Part shown: in pieces, positions 8,248 to 18,098 of the stretch
How positions within the stretch are numbered: position 1 is the stretch's first letter
Layout of the letters: each line of letters opens with the position of its first letter
NCBI RefSeq assembly: GCF_013425765.1
Contig: NZ_JACCJZ010000004.1
Coordinates: 248,001-312,000, forward strand
Reading direction: 5' to 3'
Source of the DNA: Luteimonas deserti
Lineage (GTDB): Bacteria; Pseudomonadota; Gammaproteobacteria; Xanthomonadales; Xanthomonadaceae
Length of the DNA: 64,000 nt
Notes under the pieces: generated by a model
Database searches by the model: none
Told to the model about the DNA's origin: nothing
Seen by the model: only the letters and a program-made list of their open reading frames with translations
Translations under genes and position numbers: made by a program

Positions 8248-9270
8248 ATGTCCTCTCCCTCCATGTCCGCCCCGACCGCGATCGCCGACGAGCCACGCGC
8301 CGCCCAACGTCTGGCCTGGGCGCGTTCGGCTTCGGGCGATCCGGCGCTCGCGCTCGAACGCGCATCGATGGATGCGGGCTTCCGCAGCTACTGGCGCGCC
8401 GGAGCCGGCGCGGCGTCGCGGATCGTCATGGATTCACCACCGGCGCTCGAGGACGTGCGGCCGTGGTTGCGCATCCGCGATCTGCTCGAAGCCGGCGGGG
8501 TGCGCGTGCCACGGGTGCTCGCGCGTGACGTCGATGCCGGCTTCCTGCTGCTCGAGGATCTGGGCACCGATACCTGCCTGCAGGCGTTGCCGCGTCTCGA
8601 TGCCGATGCGCTGGCGGACGCCGCCTTCGACCAGCTGCTGCGGCTGCAGGCGATCGCACCGCCTGCGGATCTTCCCGTCTTCGACGCGGCGATGCTGCGC
8701 CGGGAGCTGGCGCTGTTCGAGGACTGGTTCCTCGGCCGGCATCTCGGCGTGACGCTCGACCCCGACGAACGCCGCGGCTGGGACGCCGTGCAGACGCATC
8801 TGGTGGACGCGATGCTGGCCCAGCCGCGGGTGCTCGTGCATCGCGACTTCATGCTGCGCAACCTGATGCCGACCGGCGCCGGCGTGGCGGTCCTGGATTT
8901 CCAGGACGCCGTGTACGGGCCGGTGGCCTACGACGTGGCCTGCCTGCTGCGGGATGCCTTCCACAGCTGGCCGCAGGCCCGGGTGCAGGCCTGGCTCGAC
9001 CGCTACCACGCGCGTGCGTCGGCCGCGGGCGTCCCGGTACCGGCGCATGCGCACTTCCTGCGCGACGTGGCGCTGACCGGCGCCCAGCGCCATCTGAAGG
9101 TCATGGGCATCTTCGCGCGCCTTCACCACCGGGACGGCAAGCCGAAGTATCTCGCCGACGCGCCGCGTTTTCTCGCCTATCTCGATGCGGTCGTGCCGTC
9201 CGAGCCCGCGCTCGCGCCGCTCGGCGCGCTGCTCGAGCGTCACGTGCGCCCGCACCTCGCCGCCCGCTGA
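8248..9270 (+). CDS. amgK: AmgK-like anomeric MurNAc/GlcNAc kinase (phosphotransferase family)
   Basis: 340 aa. It has the aminoglycoside-phosphotransferase fold: FLLLEDLG (hinge), the catalytic loop VLVHRDFMLRNLMP with Asp in HRD, and the metal-binding VLDFQDAVYGP. The phrases YDVACLLRDAF, QRHLKVMGIFARL and HRDGKPKYLAD are characteristic of AmgK, which phosphorylates MurNAc at the anomeric position in a peptidoglycan sugar salvage route leading to UDP-MurNAc. The usual partner murU (uridylyltransferase) is not next to it in this window. ATG 8248 was chosen because the kinase domain starts shortly after. Confidence 0.82.
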   Translation: MSSPSMSAPTAIADEPRAAQRLAWARSASGDPALALERASMDAGFRSYWRAGAGAASRIVMDSPPALEDVRPWLRIRDLLEAGGVRVPRVLARDVDAGFLLLEDLGTDTCLQALPRLDADALADAAFDQLLRLQAIAPPADLPVFDAAMLRRELALFEDWFLGRHLGVTLDPDERRGWDAVQTHLVDAMLAQPRVLVHRDFMLRNLMPTGAGVAVLDFQDAVYGPVAYDVACLLRDAFHSWPQARVQAWLDRYHARASAAGVPVPAHAHFLRDVALTGAQRHLKVMGIFARLHHRDGKPKYLADAPRFLAYLDAVVPSEPALAPLGALLERHVRPHLAAR

Positions 9271-9288
9271 TCCGTGCCGGACGTCGCC

Positions 9289-9642
9289 ATGCAGACCGTG
9301 ATCCCGCAGCTGCGCATGACCGACGCCGACCGCAGTCTGGCGTTCTACGCGGCACTGGGATTCGCGGTCGACTGGGAGCACCGCTTCGACGCGGGCATGC
9401 CGCTGTTCGCGCAGCTCACGCGCGACGGGCAGACGGTGTTCCTGAGCGCGCATCCCGGCGACTGCGCGATCGGCGGCGCGGTGTATTTCAAGGTGAGCGA
9501 CGTCGACGCCTGCGCGCGGGACTTCGCCGCCGCGGGCGTGCCGGTCCTGCAGCCGCCCTGGGACACCGACTGGGGCACGCGCGAGATGCTGCTCGTCGAT
9601 CCCGACCACAACCGTCTGCGGTTCGCGCAGCACCCCGACTGA
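9289..9642 (+). CDS. VOC-superfamily (glyoxalase/bleomycin resistance-like) protein
   Basis: 117 aa, a single vicinal-oxygen-chelate unit. The N-terminal strand and helix IPQLRMTDADRSLAFYAALGF and the terminal LLVDPDHNRLRF strand with its Asp-Pro turn are typical. The length fits bleomycin-resistance-type binding proteins that dimerise to form the active cleft. A GTG at 9274 would add five residues; neither start has a clear ribosome site. Substrate or ligand is not predictable. It follows the kinase gene after 18 bases and may be co-transcribed. Confidence 0.75.
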   Translation: MQTVIPQLRMTDADRSLAFYAALGFAVDWEHRFDAGMPLFAQLTRDGQTVFLSAHPGDCAIGGAVYFKVSDVDACARDFAAAGVPVLQPPWDTDWGTREMLLVDPDHNRLRFAQHPD

Positions 9643-9668
9643 GCACGCCGCGAGGCGATGGAGATCCG

Positions 9669-10508
9669 ATGGACGACCTGTTCACCGACACCCCCGAGCC
9701 CGTCCACGGCATCCGTACCGGCATCGGCGGCTGGACCTTCGCGCCATGGCGCGACAACTTCTATCCCAAGGGGCTGGTGCAGAAGCGCGAGCTGGAATAC
9801 GCCAGCCGCCGCCTGACCGCGATCGAGATCAACGGCACCTTCTACGGCGCGCAGAAGCCCGCGACCTATGCGAAATGGGCCGGCGAGACGCCCGAGGGGT
9901 TCGTGTTCTCGCTCAAGGCGCCGCGCCACATCGTCGGCGCACGGGCGCTGGCCGGCACGTCCAGGCAGATCGGCGGCTTCGTCGACGGTGGCATCGCCGA
10001 GCTCGGCGACCGGCTCGGCCCGCTGCTGTGGCAGTTCGCACCGCAGCGCCGGTTCGATGCCGACGACGTGGAGGCCTTCCTCGACCTGCTGCCCGACACC
10101 GTCGACGGCCTGCCGCTGCGGCACGCGGTGGAAGTGCGGCATCCCTCGTTCCGCTGCGCGGCATGGCTGGCACTGGCGCGAGCGCGTGGGGTCGCCACGG
10201 TCTTCACCGATTCGGCGGACTATCCGTCGTTCGCCGACATCACCGGCCCGTTCGTGTATGCCCGGCTGATGTCCAGCCGCGCCGAGCACGCCGACGGTTA
10301 TCCGGGCCTGCAACTCGATGCCTGGGCGCAACGCGCCCTGCAGTGGGCACGGGGCGAGTCTCCGGGCGATCTGCCCTACTGCGACGGGCGCGATGCGGCC
10401 GAGGGGGTGGCGCGCGACGTCTTCGTGTTCTTCATCTCGGCCGAGAAGGCACGCAACCCGGCGGCGGCGATGGCCCTGCAGCGGCGACTCGACGCGGCTG
10501 CCGGCTAG
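9669..10508 (+). CDS. DUF72 domain protein
   Basis: 279 aa. The family-defining N-terminal phrase GIGGWTFAPWRDNFYP is present, with EINGTFYG and SLKAPRHI further on, as in the TIM-barrel-like DUF72 (YecE) family of unknown function. The C-terminal DVFVFFISAEKARNPAAAMAL matches the Asn-rich end of the family. ATG 9669 follows GAGGCGATGGAG, a usable ribosome site. Its stop overlaps the convergent LysR gene stop by 4 bp, so there is no room for a terminator between them. Confidence 0.85.
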   Translation: MDDLFTDTPEPVHGIRTGIGGWTFAPWRDNFYPKGLVQKRELEYASRRLTAIEINGTFYGAQKPATYAKWAGETPEGFVFSLKAPRHIVGARALAGTSRQIGGFVDGGIAELGDRLGPLLWQFAPQRRFDADDVEAFLDLLPDTVDGLPLRHAVEVRHPSFRCAAWLALARARGVATVFTDSADYPSFADITGPFVYARLMSSRAEHADGYPGLQLDAWAQRALQWARGESPGDLPYCDGRDAAEGVARDVFVFFISAEKARNPAAAMALQRRLDAAAG

Positions 10509-11419
10509 TCGGCCGACGACTTCGCGGGCGCGGTGTCCGTGCCGCGCGCCGCGTCGATCACCCACTCGGCGAACACGCGCGCGGCCGGGCGCAGCCGGCG
10601 GTGCCCGGGTTGGACGAGATGGTAGGACCAGCGGCCGTCGACGCAGGGGCCGGGCAACCGCAGCAGCCGCCCGCTGGCGAGAAACGGGGTGACGATGCGC
10701 TGCCGCGCGAGCGCCGCGCCGAGGCCTCCGGCGGCGGCTTCCAGCGCCCCGGTGGAATCGGTGAAGCGCAGCCGCTCATCGGGCCTGAGATCGAGCATCC
10801 CCGCCGCCCGGAACCAGTCAGGCCACCCCTGGTGCGCGTTGTCGGCGATTAGGGGCAGGGCGGCCACGTCGCGCGCGGTGGCGACAGCACCGATCCCCGG
10901 CATCGCCGGCGACGCCACCGCGAACAGCTGCTCGTGCATCAGCAGCGTGGCCTGGGCGCCGGGCCAGTGGCCCGAGCCGAGCCGGATCGCCAGGTCCGGA
11001 CCGCTGTCGTCGAAGCGGGCGAGTGCGAAGCCCGTCTCGATGCTCAGGCGGATGCCGGAGTGGGCTTCGGCGAATGCGGACAGGCGCGGGATCAGCCACG
11101 CGCACGCGAACGAATGCAGCGTGGCCACGCGCACGACGTCGTGGTCCTGGCCGGTGCGCAGGCCGCGCAGGACGTCGTCGAGAGCGGCCAGCGAGCTGCT
11201 CGCCACATCGGCCAGCTGGCGGCCGGCCGCGGTGAGCGACACGCCGCGCGCATGACGCTGGAACAGGGGCAGGCCAAGCCGCGCTTCCAGCTTGCGCACG
11301 TGATGGCTGACCGCGCTCGCGGTGAGGTGGAGCTCATCGCCGGCGTGGGCGAAATTCTGGTGCCGGGCCGCCGACTCGAACGCCGCCAGCGCCGACAGCC
11401 ATTCCGCACGTGTTCCCAT
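10505..11419 (-). CDS. LysR-family transcriptional regulator (GcvA-like)
   Basis: 304 aa. The N-terminal winged helix-turn-helix is at about residues 5-64 (LSALAAFESAARHQNFAHAG, then LTASAVSHHVRKLEARLG, with LFQRHARGVSLT as the wing). A substrate-binding domain follows with GPDLAIRLGSGHWPG and ends in a GcvA-like RWSYHLVQPGHRR. ATG at 11419 is placed right before the helix-turn-helix. It is divergent from an EamA transporter gene with 146 bases between; the usual LysR arrangement suggests it controls that transporter and itself. Confidence 0.88.
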   Translation of the reverse strand: MGTRAEWLSALAAFESAARHQNFAHAGDELHLTASAVSHHVRKLEARLGLPLFQRHARGVSLTAAGRQLADVASSSLAALDDVLRGLRTGQDHDVVRVATLHSFACAWLIPRLSAFAEAHSGIRLSIETGFALARFDDSGPDLAIRLGSGHWPGAQATLLMHEQLFAVASPAMPGIGAVATARDVAALPLIADNAHQGWPDWFRAAGMLDLRPDERLRFTDSTGALEAAAGGLGAALARQRIVTPFLASGRLLRLPGPCVDGRWSYHLVQPGHRRLRPAARVFAEWVIDAARGTDTAPAKSSAD

Positions 11420-11436
11420 GCGAGCCCCAAGCCAGA

Positions 11437-11454
11437 TTCGTGGTCGACCGCGAA
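11437..11454. promoter_or_regulatory. candidate LysR operator (imperfect palindrome)
   Basis: TTCG, then GGTCGACC, then CGAA make an 18-bp inverted repeat with one mismatched pair in the LysR/EamA divergent region, 17 bases from the LysR start. The size and location suit a LysR autoregulatory site; this is inference. Confidence 0.35.
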
Positions 11455-11565
11455 AGTATGCGCTTGTCGTGCGGTGCGACGCCGCCACAATGCGGGCTGT
11501 CCCCAAGCTCGCTCGTGTCGGCACCCGGAACCGCGGCTGCCGTGCCCACGTCTGCAGGAAGGTCC

Positions 11566-12465
11566 ATGTCCGCCCACGTCAGTGCCACACCGCAGCCCGT
11601 GCCCGGCGATGCCGCGCGCTGGATCACGCCGCTGGAGATCGGTGTGCTCGGCGCGATCTGGGGTGCGTCGTTCCTCTTTATGCGGGTCGCGGCGCCCGAA
11701 TTCGGGCCGGCGGCGCTGGTCGAACTGCGGCTCGCGCTGGGCGCGATCGTGCTGCTGCCGTTCCTGTGGCGGGCGCGGGCTGCGTTTCCGATGCGGCTCT
11801 GGCCGAAGCTCGCGCTGATCGGTGCGATCAATTCGGCCGTGCCCTTCCTGCTCTTCGCCTGGGCGGCCGAGCGCGCGCCTGCCGGTGTCGGCGCGATCTG
11901 CAATGCACTGACGGTGCTGTTCACGGCACTGGTGGGGGCGATGTTCTTCTCCGAGCGCATCGGCTGGGCGCGCAGCGCGACGCTCGCGGTCGGGTTCGCC
12001 GGCGTCGTCGTTCTCGCCAGCGGACGCATCGAAGGTGCCGCGATCGGGCCGGCGGTGCTCGCCGGTGCGGCTGCCGCACTGCTGTACGGCATCGGCATCA
12101 ATCTCGTCCGCCGGCACCTTGGCGGACTGCCCGCCACCGCGGTTGCACCGGTGACCCTGGGCTGCGCGGCGCTGCTGGTGCTGCCCTTCGCGATTGCGCA
12201 GTGGCCGGCGCAGCCCGTGTCGCTGCAGGCCTGGGGGTCGGTCGCATTGCTGGGCGTGCTGTGCACCGGCGCGGCCTTCGTCATGTACTACCGGCTGATC
12301 GCGCGCATCGGCGCGGGGCGTGCGTCGACGGTGACGTATCTCGTACCCGTGTTCGGCGTGACCTGGGCGTGGTGGTTGCTGGGCGAGACGCCGACCCTGC
12401 GCATGGCGATCGCGGGTGCGCTGATCCTGGGTAGCGTCGCGCTGAGTCAGCGGCTGCCGAAATAG
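11566..12465 (+). CDS. EamA/DMT-family transporter
   Basis: 299 aa with about ten hydrophobic segments in two EamA repeats. The first repeat starts at IGVLGAIWGASFLFMRVAAPEF (about 26-47), typical of drug/metabolite exporters of the RhaT/YdcZ type. ATG 11566 is preceded by CAGGAAGG. The ligand is unknown. Divergent from the LysR regulator, which probably controls it. It ends before the convergent cca gene with a hairpin in the gap. Confidence 0.85.
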   Translation: MSAHVSATPQPVPGDAARWITPLEIGVLGAIWGASFLFMRVAAPEFGPAALVELRLALGAIVLLPFLWRARAAFPMRLWPKLALIGAINSAVPFLLFAWAAERAPAGVGAICNALTVLFTALVGAMFFSERIGWARSATLAVGFAGVVVLASGRIEGAAIGPAVLAGAAAALLYGIGINLVRRHLGGLPATAVAPVTLGCAALLVLPFAIAQWPAQPVSLQAWGSVALLGVLCTGAAFVMYYRLIARIGAGRASTVTYLVPVFGVTWAWWLLGETPTLRMAIAGALILGSVALSQRLPK

Positions 12466-12488
12466 CTGCGCCTGCGCCCACGCCGCGC

Positions 12489-12508
12489 CGGACGCGGGAC
12501 TGCGTCCG
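12489..12508. terminator. hairpin between EamA and cca
   Basis: CGGACGC and GCGTCCG form a 7-bp perfect stem around GGGACT in the 75-base convergent gap. It could serve both strands; there is no U-tract. Confidence 0.4.
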
Positions 12509-12540
12509 ACCCACGTGTGCGCGATCGGCCGATGCCCCGC

Positions 12541-13785
12541 TCAGCCGGTCGATGCCGATCCGCGCAGCGTGCGGGATGCGGCAATGGCCTCGATGCGCGC
12601 CTTGCGCAGGGCCGCGCCGATCGCCGGGCCGCTGAGGCCGCCGGCCGCGAGGTCGCGCGCGTTGACGGCGATCGCCGCATCGCGCGCACGGCGCAGCGTC
12701 TCGCCCTGCGGGTAATCCACCTCCGCACTGCCCAGGCGACCGCGCTTGTCGCACTCGCACACCAGGGCCAGCTGGTCGATCCGCGCCGGCTTGCGGAACC
12801 CGTCGCAGCGGGCGATCAGGTCGTGCAGGGTGGCATCGCGCAGCTCGGCGATCCGGTGCACGTTGAGATGCTCGCGGCAGCACACCACGGCCAGCTCGCG
12901 GTGCGCGGCCGGTACCTTGAGGCGACCGCACAGGGCATCCAGCGGGGCGAGCCCGGCATGCTCGTGGCCCACGTGCCGCGGCAGGCGGTGCGCGGGCGTG
13001 AGCGCCTTGCCGAGGTCGTGGGTCAGCGCCGCGAAGCCGATCAGCGCATCGCCCGGCGCCAGCCGCGCGGCCATGTCGCTGACCAGCTCCTGATGCACGC
13101 CGGTGTCCACCTCGGGATGGAACTCGGCGCGCTGCGGGACGCCGTACAGGGCGTCGACCTCGGGCAGGATCACCGCCAGTGCACCGCAGTCGCGCAGCGT
13201 CCGCAGGAAGGCCGACGGTTGCCGGGCGCCCAGCGCACGGACGAGTTCCTGCCAGACGCGCTCGGGGGTCAGCGCGTCGAGTTCTCCGGCCTCGACCATC
13301 CCGCGCATCAGCGCCAGCGTGTCGTCCGCGACCGTGAAACCGAGCGGCGCGAAGCGGGCCATGAAGCGCGCGGCGCGCAGCACGCGCAGGGGATCTTCGG
13401 AAAACGCCGGGCCGACGTGCCGGAGCACGCGTGACTCGAGATCGCGCGCGCCGCCGTACGGGTCCACCAGGCGTCCATCCGGCGCCTCGGCGATCGCATT
13501 GATGGTGAAATCGCGACGAGCGAGATCCTGCTCGAGGGTCACCGACGGGTCGGCATCCACGACGAAGCCGCGGTAGCCGCGCCCGGATTTGCGCTCGGTG
13601 CGCGCGAGCGCGTACTCCTCGCCGGTGCCCGGGTGCAGGAACACCGGAAAGTCGCGCCCGATCGCACGGAAGCCCGCGGCCTCCATCGAGGCCTGGGTCT
13701 CGCCGACGACCACGTGGTCGCGGTCCCCTGCGGGCAGCCCGAGCAACCGGTCGCGCACCGCGCCGCCCACCAGATAGATCTCCAT
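12541..13785 (-). CDS. cca: multifunctional CCA tRNA nucleotidyltransferase
   Basis: 414 aa, close to the 412 aa of E. coli Cca. The N-terminal class II nucleotidyltransferase core has [12 protein letters not shown] (5-16), and the template region contains [10 protein letters not shown]. The next domain carries [11 protein letters not shown]. The C-terminal HD domain shows [11 protein letters not shown] and ALTHDLGK, which in gammaproteobacteria gives 2',3'-cyclic phosphodiesterase, 2'-nucleotidase and phosphatase activity. The enzyme adds or repairs the 3' CCA of tRNAs. ATG 13785 precedes the core directly. Divergent from the CNNM gene, 67 bases away. Confidence 0.95.
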   Translation of the reverse strand: MEIYLVGGAVRDRLLGLPAGDRDHVVVGETQASMEAAGFRAIGRDFPVFLHPGTGEEYALARTERKSGRGYRGFVVDADPSVTLEQDLARRDFTINAIAEAPDGRLVDPYGGARDLESRVLRHVGPAFSEDPLRVLRAARFMARFAPLGFTVADDTLALMRGMVEAGELDALTPERVWQELVRALGARQPSAFLRTLRDCGALAVILPEVDALYGVPQRAEFHPEVDTGVHQELVSDMAARLAPGDALIGFAALTHDLGKALTPAHRLPRHVGHEHAGLAPLDALCGRLKVPAAHRELAVVCCREHLNVHRIAELRDATLHDLIARCDGFRKPARIDQLALVCECDKRGRLGSAEVDYPQGETLRRARDAAIAVNARDLAAGGLSGPAIGAALRKARIEAIAASRTLRGSASTG

Positions 13786-13852
13786 CGCCCGATGATGCCA
13801 TGCGGCCATCGCGCCGCCTGGCCTAGACTGGCCCGCCGCCTCGTAGATTCCC

Positions 13853-15049
13853 GTGCACGTTCCGCAACGCGTCGTCTGGTGTGCCGGCGCCGGTGTGTTC
13901 GCCGCAGGCCCCGCCGCCGCAGCACTGCCCGTGGCCGGCACCGGCGATGCACTCGACATCACGCTGATGCTGGTCTATCTGGGTCTCGCGATCGGCCTGT
14001 CGTTCCTGTGTTCGATCGCCGAGTCGGTGCTGCTGAGCATCACCCCGTCCTTCATCGCCGGCCTGCAGGCGGCACGGCCGCGACTGGCGGCCACCCTGCA
14101 GCGGCTGCGTCACGAGCGTATCGACCAGTCGCTGGCGGGCATCCTGACCCTCAACACCATCGCCCATACCGCCGGCGCGGTGGGCGCGGGCGCGAAGGCG
14201 TCCGACGCCTTCGGCAGCGCCTGGGTGGGCGTGTTCTCCGCGGTGGCGACGCTGCTGATCCTGTTCGTGTCGGAGATCGTGCCCAAGACGCTCGGTGCGC
14301 AGTACTGGCGGCAGCTCGCCGCACCGGTCGCGGGCTTCGTGCGCCTGCTGATCGTGGTGCTGTATCCGCTGATCCGCCTGTCGGACCTGCTGACCCGGGT
14401 GATCTCGCGCGGGCGCCAGGCCCACGTCTTCAACCGCGAGGAGTTCATCGCGATGGCGGGGGTGGGCGAATCGAGCGGCGGCATCCTGCCGCGCGAGTCG
14501 AAGATCCTGCGCAACCTGTTCCGGATGTCGGAGCTGTGCGCCGAGGACGTCATGACCCCGCGCCCGGTGCTGGCCGCGCTGCGCGACGACACCTCCGTGT
14601 CGTCCGCCCTGGTCGCGCCGCACGCGGCGCCGTTCTCGCGCATCCCCATCTACCGCGACGACATCCACGACGCCGATGCGTTCGTGCTGCGCGCCGAACT
14701 GGTGCAGGCCGAGGCGCGCGGCACGGGCGAGGCCCCGGTGCGCACGCTGGCACGGCCCCTGCGCAGCGTGCCCGAAGGCATGCCCCTGACCGGCTTGCTC
14801 GAATTCCTGCTCGATCGCCGGCAGCAGATCGCGCTGGTGGTCGACGAATACGGCGCCACACGCGGCGTGGTCACGATGGAGGATGTGATCGAGACCCTGC
14901 TCGGGCAGGAGATCGTCGACGAAAGCGATCGCGTGGCGGACATGCAGCGGCTCGCGCGTCGCCGCTGGGCGGATCGCGCGGCCGCGCACGGGCTGCCGAC
15001 GTCGCTCGATCCGCCGGTTCGCGAACGCGACGGCGTGCCGCCCCGCTGA
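13853..15049 (+). CDS. CNNM transmembrane / CBS-pair protein, HlyC/CorC family
   Basis: 398 aa from GTG 13853. The first residues are signal-like, then the CNNM domain has hydrophobic segments at about 39-60, 120-142 and 160-180, with SIAESVLLS and [15 protein letters not shown] as typical loops. The CBS pair follows ([10 protein letters not shown], then [23 protein letters not shown]). The protein stops about 40 residues after the second CBS unit, so the CorC_HlyC transport-associated domain seen in many relatives is missing. The family is linked to magnesium or cobalt transport; the ion here is not known. Confidence 0.85.
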   Translation: MHVPQRVVWCAGAGVFAAGPAAAALPVAGTGDALDITLMLVYLGLAIGLSFLCSIAESVLLSITPSFIAGLQAARPRLAATLQRLRHERIDQSLAGILTLNTIAHTAGAVGAGAKASDAFGSAWVGVFSAVATLLILFVSEIVPKTLGAQYWRQLAAPVAGFVRLLIVVLYPLIRLSDLLTRVISRGRQAHVFNREEFIAMAGVGESSGGILPRESKILRNLFRMSELCAEDVMTPRPVLAALRDDTSVSSALVAPHAAPFSRIPIYRDDIHDADAFVLRAELVQAEARGTGEAPVRTLARPLRSVPEGMPLTGLLEFLLDRRQQIALVVDEYGATRGVVTMEDVIETLLGQEIVDESDRVADMQRLARRRWADRAAAHGLPTSLDPPVRERDGVPPR

Positions 15050-15094
15050 GCCGCTCCCGGTCGCGCCTTCGTGCGCAGCGCGACCCGTCGCCCC

Positions 15095-17053
15095 TCAGCC
15101 CGCAGGGCAGGCGAAGCGCTGGGTGCGCGCGTCGCTGGTGCCGCGCATGCGCGCGTCCAGTGGCGCGGCCTTGCCGTACATGCGCCAGTCGTAGATCACG
15201 CTGAAGGCCAGGACCCGTGCCACGTACTCGCGGGTCTCGCGGTAGCTGATGGTCTCGATCCAGACATCGGGATCCATGTCCGGGCGCTGCGACAGCCAGC
15301 GACCGGTGGGCGTGGGGCCGGCGTTATAGGCCGCGATCGCCACGTACGGCAGACCGTACATGTCCTTCTTCTCGCGCAGGTAGGCGGTACCGATGGCCAC
15401 GTTCGTGGCCGGGTCGAACAGGCTGTCGGGCCCGCTCCAGGTCATCCCCAGACGGCGCGCCACGGCCGCGCCGGTGGCCGGCATGACCTGCATCAGGCCG
15501 CGAGCATCGGCCGGCGAGCGCGCATTCGGGTTGAACGTGCTCTCGGCGCGGATTTCGGCGGCCACCCACGCCGGATCGAGGCCGTGGCGGCGCGATTCGC
15601 GCTCGATGAGCGGCTGGCTGGTCAGTGGAAAGCGCAGCGAATACAGCCGCGTCTCGTCGGGCTGGCGACCGAGACCGAACACGGCGCGGTCGTACCAGCC
15701 GTTCTCCTGGGCGACCAGCACCGCGATCCGCCGCTGCTCGTCGTCGAAGCGCTCCAGTGCAGCCGTCCATTCGCGCGTGGCCCAGCCGGGGCGGTCGATA
15801 CGGTACAGCGCCATGGCGCGCGCGATGCCGGGGTCGGTTGCGATGCGTGCCTTGGCCGCGTTCGACGGTGCGAACTCCCAGGGGCAGAGCGCATACGGCA
15901 GGCCGAGCCGATCGGCGGCGAGGAAGCCGTGGAAATCCGCGTTGGCGGCGGCGCGCCGGTACAGCGGCTGCGCGGCGGCGCGGTCGCCGGTGAGCTCGGC
16001 CATGCGGGCCTCGAACCAGGTCCAGCGCGACTGGCCGCGCTGCGCCGCGCCCATCAGCCGGATCGCGGCGAGGGCCGCGGGCCAGTCGCGACGCGCCATC
16101 GCCTCGCGCACGCGCCATTCGTGCAGGCGCTCGTCGTAGGCGCTCGCCGGCACCCTGGCCAGCAGGCGCGCGGAATCGGGCAGGTAGGACGCCACCGTCC
16201 ACAGCGCCGCCTGGTACAGCACGCGGCCGGAGTCGGCCTCGGTGAATCCCAGCGCCGACGCGAGCGCCGGCAGCTGCGCCTCGGCCTGCAACGGGTGGTC
16301 CTTGGTGTGACGTGCCAGGCCGTGCGAGGCGACGAGCCGGCTGCGCGCGGTTTTCGGCCACTGCGCGGCACGCGCATGCGGCGCCTGCATGAAAGCGGCG
16401 TAGTCGCTGGCCAGCGCCTGCTCGGACGCCGACAGCCCACGCGCGACCGCCCGCATCATGGCCGCGTCCTGCTCGGCCACCGCGAGGTCGAAGCGCTCCC
16501 AGCGCAGGGCGTCGCCGAGCTCGCCGCGCTGGGCGAGCACCTGCAGCGGCGCGTCGCAGGCGTCGGGCAGCGAGGCCCCGGTGCTGCGCCAGATCGCCTG
16601 CGCGTCACGTGTCCACTGCGCGTCGAGCGCGCCGGTCCTGGCGCGCGCGTCGAGCTCGATGCAGCGCAGGGCAGGGCTGGTGAGCGTCGGCGACCACGCC
16701 GCGCGCACGCCCTGCCAGTCCTGGCGGGTGGCGAGCGCGCGCAACCAGGCCTCGCGGAACACCTCGGCCACCGGCTGGCCGGCATGACGGCGCAGGAAGG
16801 CCTGGCCCTCCGCCGTGGGCAGGGTGGCGAGCTGGCGGCGCAACGCGGCGAACTCCAGCCACGCGGCGGCCGGATGCGACTGCAGCGCAGCGGGCGCGAC
16901 CTGACCGCGCTCGGCGGCCTGCAAGGCCGAACGGAAGGCGGCATCGTCGCCCTGCGTCTGCGCGTGTCCCGGCACGGCGAGGGCCAGCGCGACGAGCAGG
17001 CCCGCGACGCGCACGCGCGGCGGACGGATGGAAGCGACGGTGCGGCTCGGCAT
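15095..17053 (-). CDS. slt: soluble lytic murein transglycosylase
   Basis: 652 aa, like Slt70 (about 645). A cleavable signal peptide is at 1-31 (hydrophobic GLLVALALAVPGHAQ). A long alpha-superhelical U/L domain follows, then the catalytic domain with Glu504 in IRAESTFNPN and the motifs ARGLMQVMPATG and AYNAGPTPTGRW. The enzyme cleaves MurNAc-GlcNAc bonds in periplasmic peptidoglycan with 1,6-anhydro product formation. It is convergent with the CNNM gene across 45 bases that hold a GTCGCGC/GCGCGAC inverted repeat. Confidence 0.92.
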   Translation of the reverse strand: MPSRTVASIRPPRVRVAGLLVALALAVPGHAQTQGDDAAFRSALQAAERGQVAPAALQSHPAAAWLEFAALRRQLATLPTAEGQAFLRRHAGQPVAEVFREAWLRALATRQDWQGVRAAWSPTLTSPALRCIELDARARTGALDAQWTRDAQAIWRSTGASLPDACDAPLQVLAQRGELGDALRWERFDLAVAEQDAAMMRAVARGLSASEQALASDYAAFMQAPHARAAQWPKTARSRLVASHGLARHTKDHPLQAEAQLPALASALGFTEADSGRVLYQAALWTVASYLPDSARLLARVPASAYDERLHEWRVREAMARRDWPAALAAIRLMGAAQRGQSRWTWFEARMAELTGDRAAAQPLYRRAAANADFHGFLAADRLGLPYALCPWEFAPSNAAKARIATDPGIARAMALYRIDRPGWATREWTAALERFDDEQRRIAVLVAQENGWYDRAVFGLGRQPDETRLYSLRFPLTSQPLIERESRRHGLDPAWVAAEIRAESTFNPNARSPADARGLMQVMPATGAAVARRLGMTWSGPDSLFDPATNVAIGTAYLREKKDMYGLPYVAIAAYNAGPTPTGRWLSQRPDMDPDVWIETISYRETREYVARVLAFSVIYDWRMYGKAAPLDARMRGTSDARTQRFACPAG

Positions 17054-17236
17054 CGGCGGCAGGTCCTCGAAACGGGCCGGCGACTATAGCGAAGCCTGTC
17101 TGAAGCGCCGGTCGGGCATCGCGCCGCCGCCTCACCTGCAGACGCCGCACGCCGCGATGCGGGCAGCGATCGACGCGCCGGCCGTGCGGCCGCCCGTAGA
17201 CTTGCCGGGCTGCGCGCCGGTCCGCGCAGGCGAGCG

Positions 17237-18040
17237 ATGCGCATGCTGACGTGGTCGATGCTGGTGTTTCCCGCGCTCGGTGCGCTTGCAGGCGTGCTCG
17301 CGGGCCTGCTCGGCATCGGCGGCGGGCTGGTGCTGGTCACCGGCCTGGTCTGGACCCTGCCGCTGTTCGGGGTGTCCAAGGATACGGCCATGCACGCCGC
17401 GCTCGCGACCGCGCTGGCCAGCATCATCCTCACCGGTGCGTCCTCGGCGCGCGCCCACCACCTGCGCGGCAGCGTGCTGTGGCGCACGGTGGCATGGATG
17501 GTGCCGGGCGTGTTGGTGGGCGCCTGGCTGGGCAGCCGGCTGGCGATCCTGCTCGACGGCGACGTACTGCGCTGGTGCGTCATCGCCTACTGCATGATCG
17601 CGGGCACCCAGCTGATGCTCTCGCGCACGCCGGACGCGGGCGGCGACACGCTGGTGCCACGCGGCGGCGGCTTGACCGGCGCGGGCGTAGGCATCGGCGC
17701 ACTGTCGTCGCTGGTGGGCATCGGCGGCGGCAGCATGACCGTGCCGCTGCTGGTATGGCTGGGCGTCTCGCCGGTGCGCGCGGTCGGAACGTCCTCGGCA
17801 CTGGGCATCTTCATCGCGCTCTCCGCCGCCGCCGGATACGCGCTGCAGGCACCGGCCGGTGTGCTGCCGCCGCCCTCGTGGGGCTACGTGTTCCTGCCCG
17901 GCGCGATCGGTATCGCACTGGCATCGGTCGTGGCCGCGCCGTACGGAACCCGGCTGGCGCATGCCCTCAGTGGCCGCGCGCTCAAGCGCGTGTTCGCGGT
18001 GTTCCTCTACTGCATCGGAGCCAGCCTGCTGCTCTGGTGA
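17237..18040 (+). CDS. TauE/SafE family sulfite exporter-like permease
   Basis: 267 aa, seven to eight hydrophobic segments. The duplicated glycine signature is clear: GVLAGLLGIGGGLVLV near the N-terminus and GALSSLVGIGGGSMTVPLL in the second half, each followed by the family ATALASI or GTSSALGI helix. ATG 17237 or the ATG two codons later could start it. Relatives export sulfite, sulfoacetate or other organic anions. The M20 hydrolase and cysteine synthase-like genes downstream make a sulfur link possible but not proven. Confidence 0.85.
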   Translation: MRMLTWSMLVFPALGALAGVLAGLLGIGGGLVLVTGLVWTLPLFGVSKDTAMHAALATALASIILTGASSARAHHLRGSVLWRTVAWMVPGVLVGAWLGSRLAILLDGDVLRWCVIAYCMIAGTQLMLSRTPDAGGDTLVPRGGGLTGAGVGIGALSSLVGIGGGSMTVPLLVWLGVSPVRAVGTSSALGIFIALSAAAGYALQAPAGVLPPPSWGYVFLPGAIGIALASVVAAPYGTRLAHALSGRALKRVFAVFLYCIGASLLLW

Positions 18041-18098
18041 GTTTGACCCTGCGCGCCGCGCCCCCAATCATGCGGGCCCCGCTCCAGCAGGTTTACCG

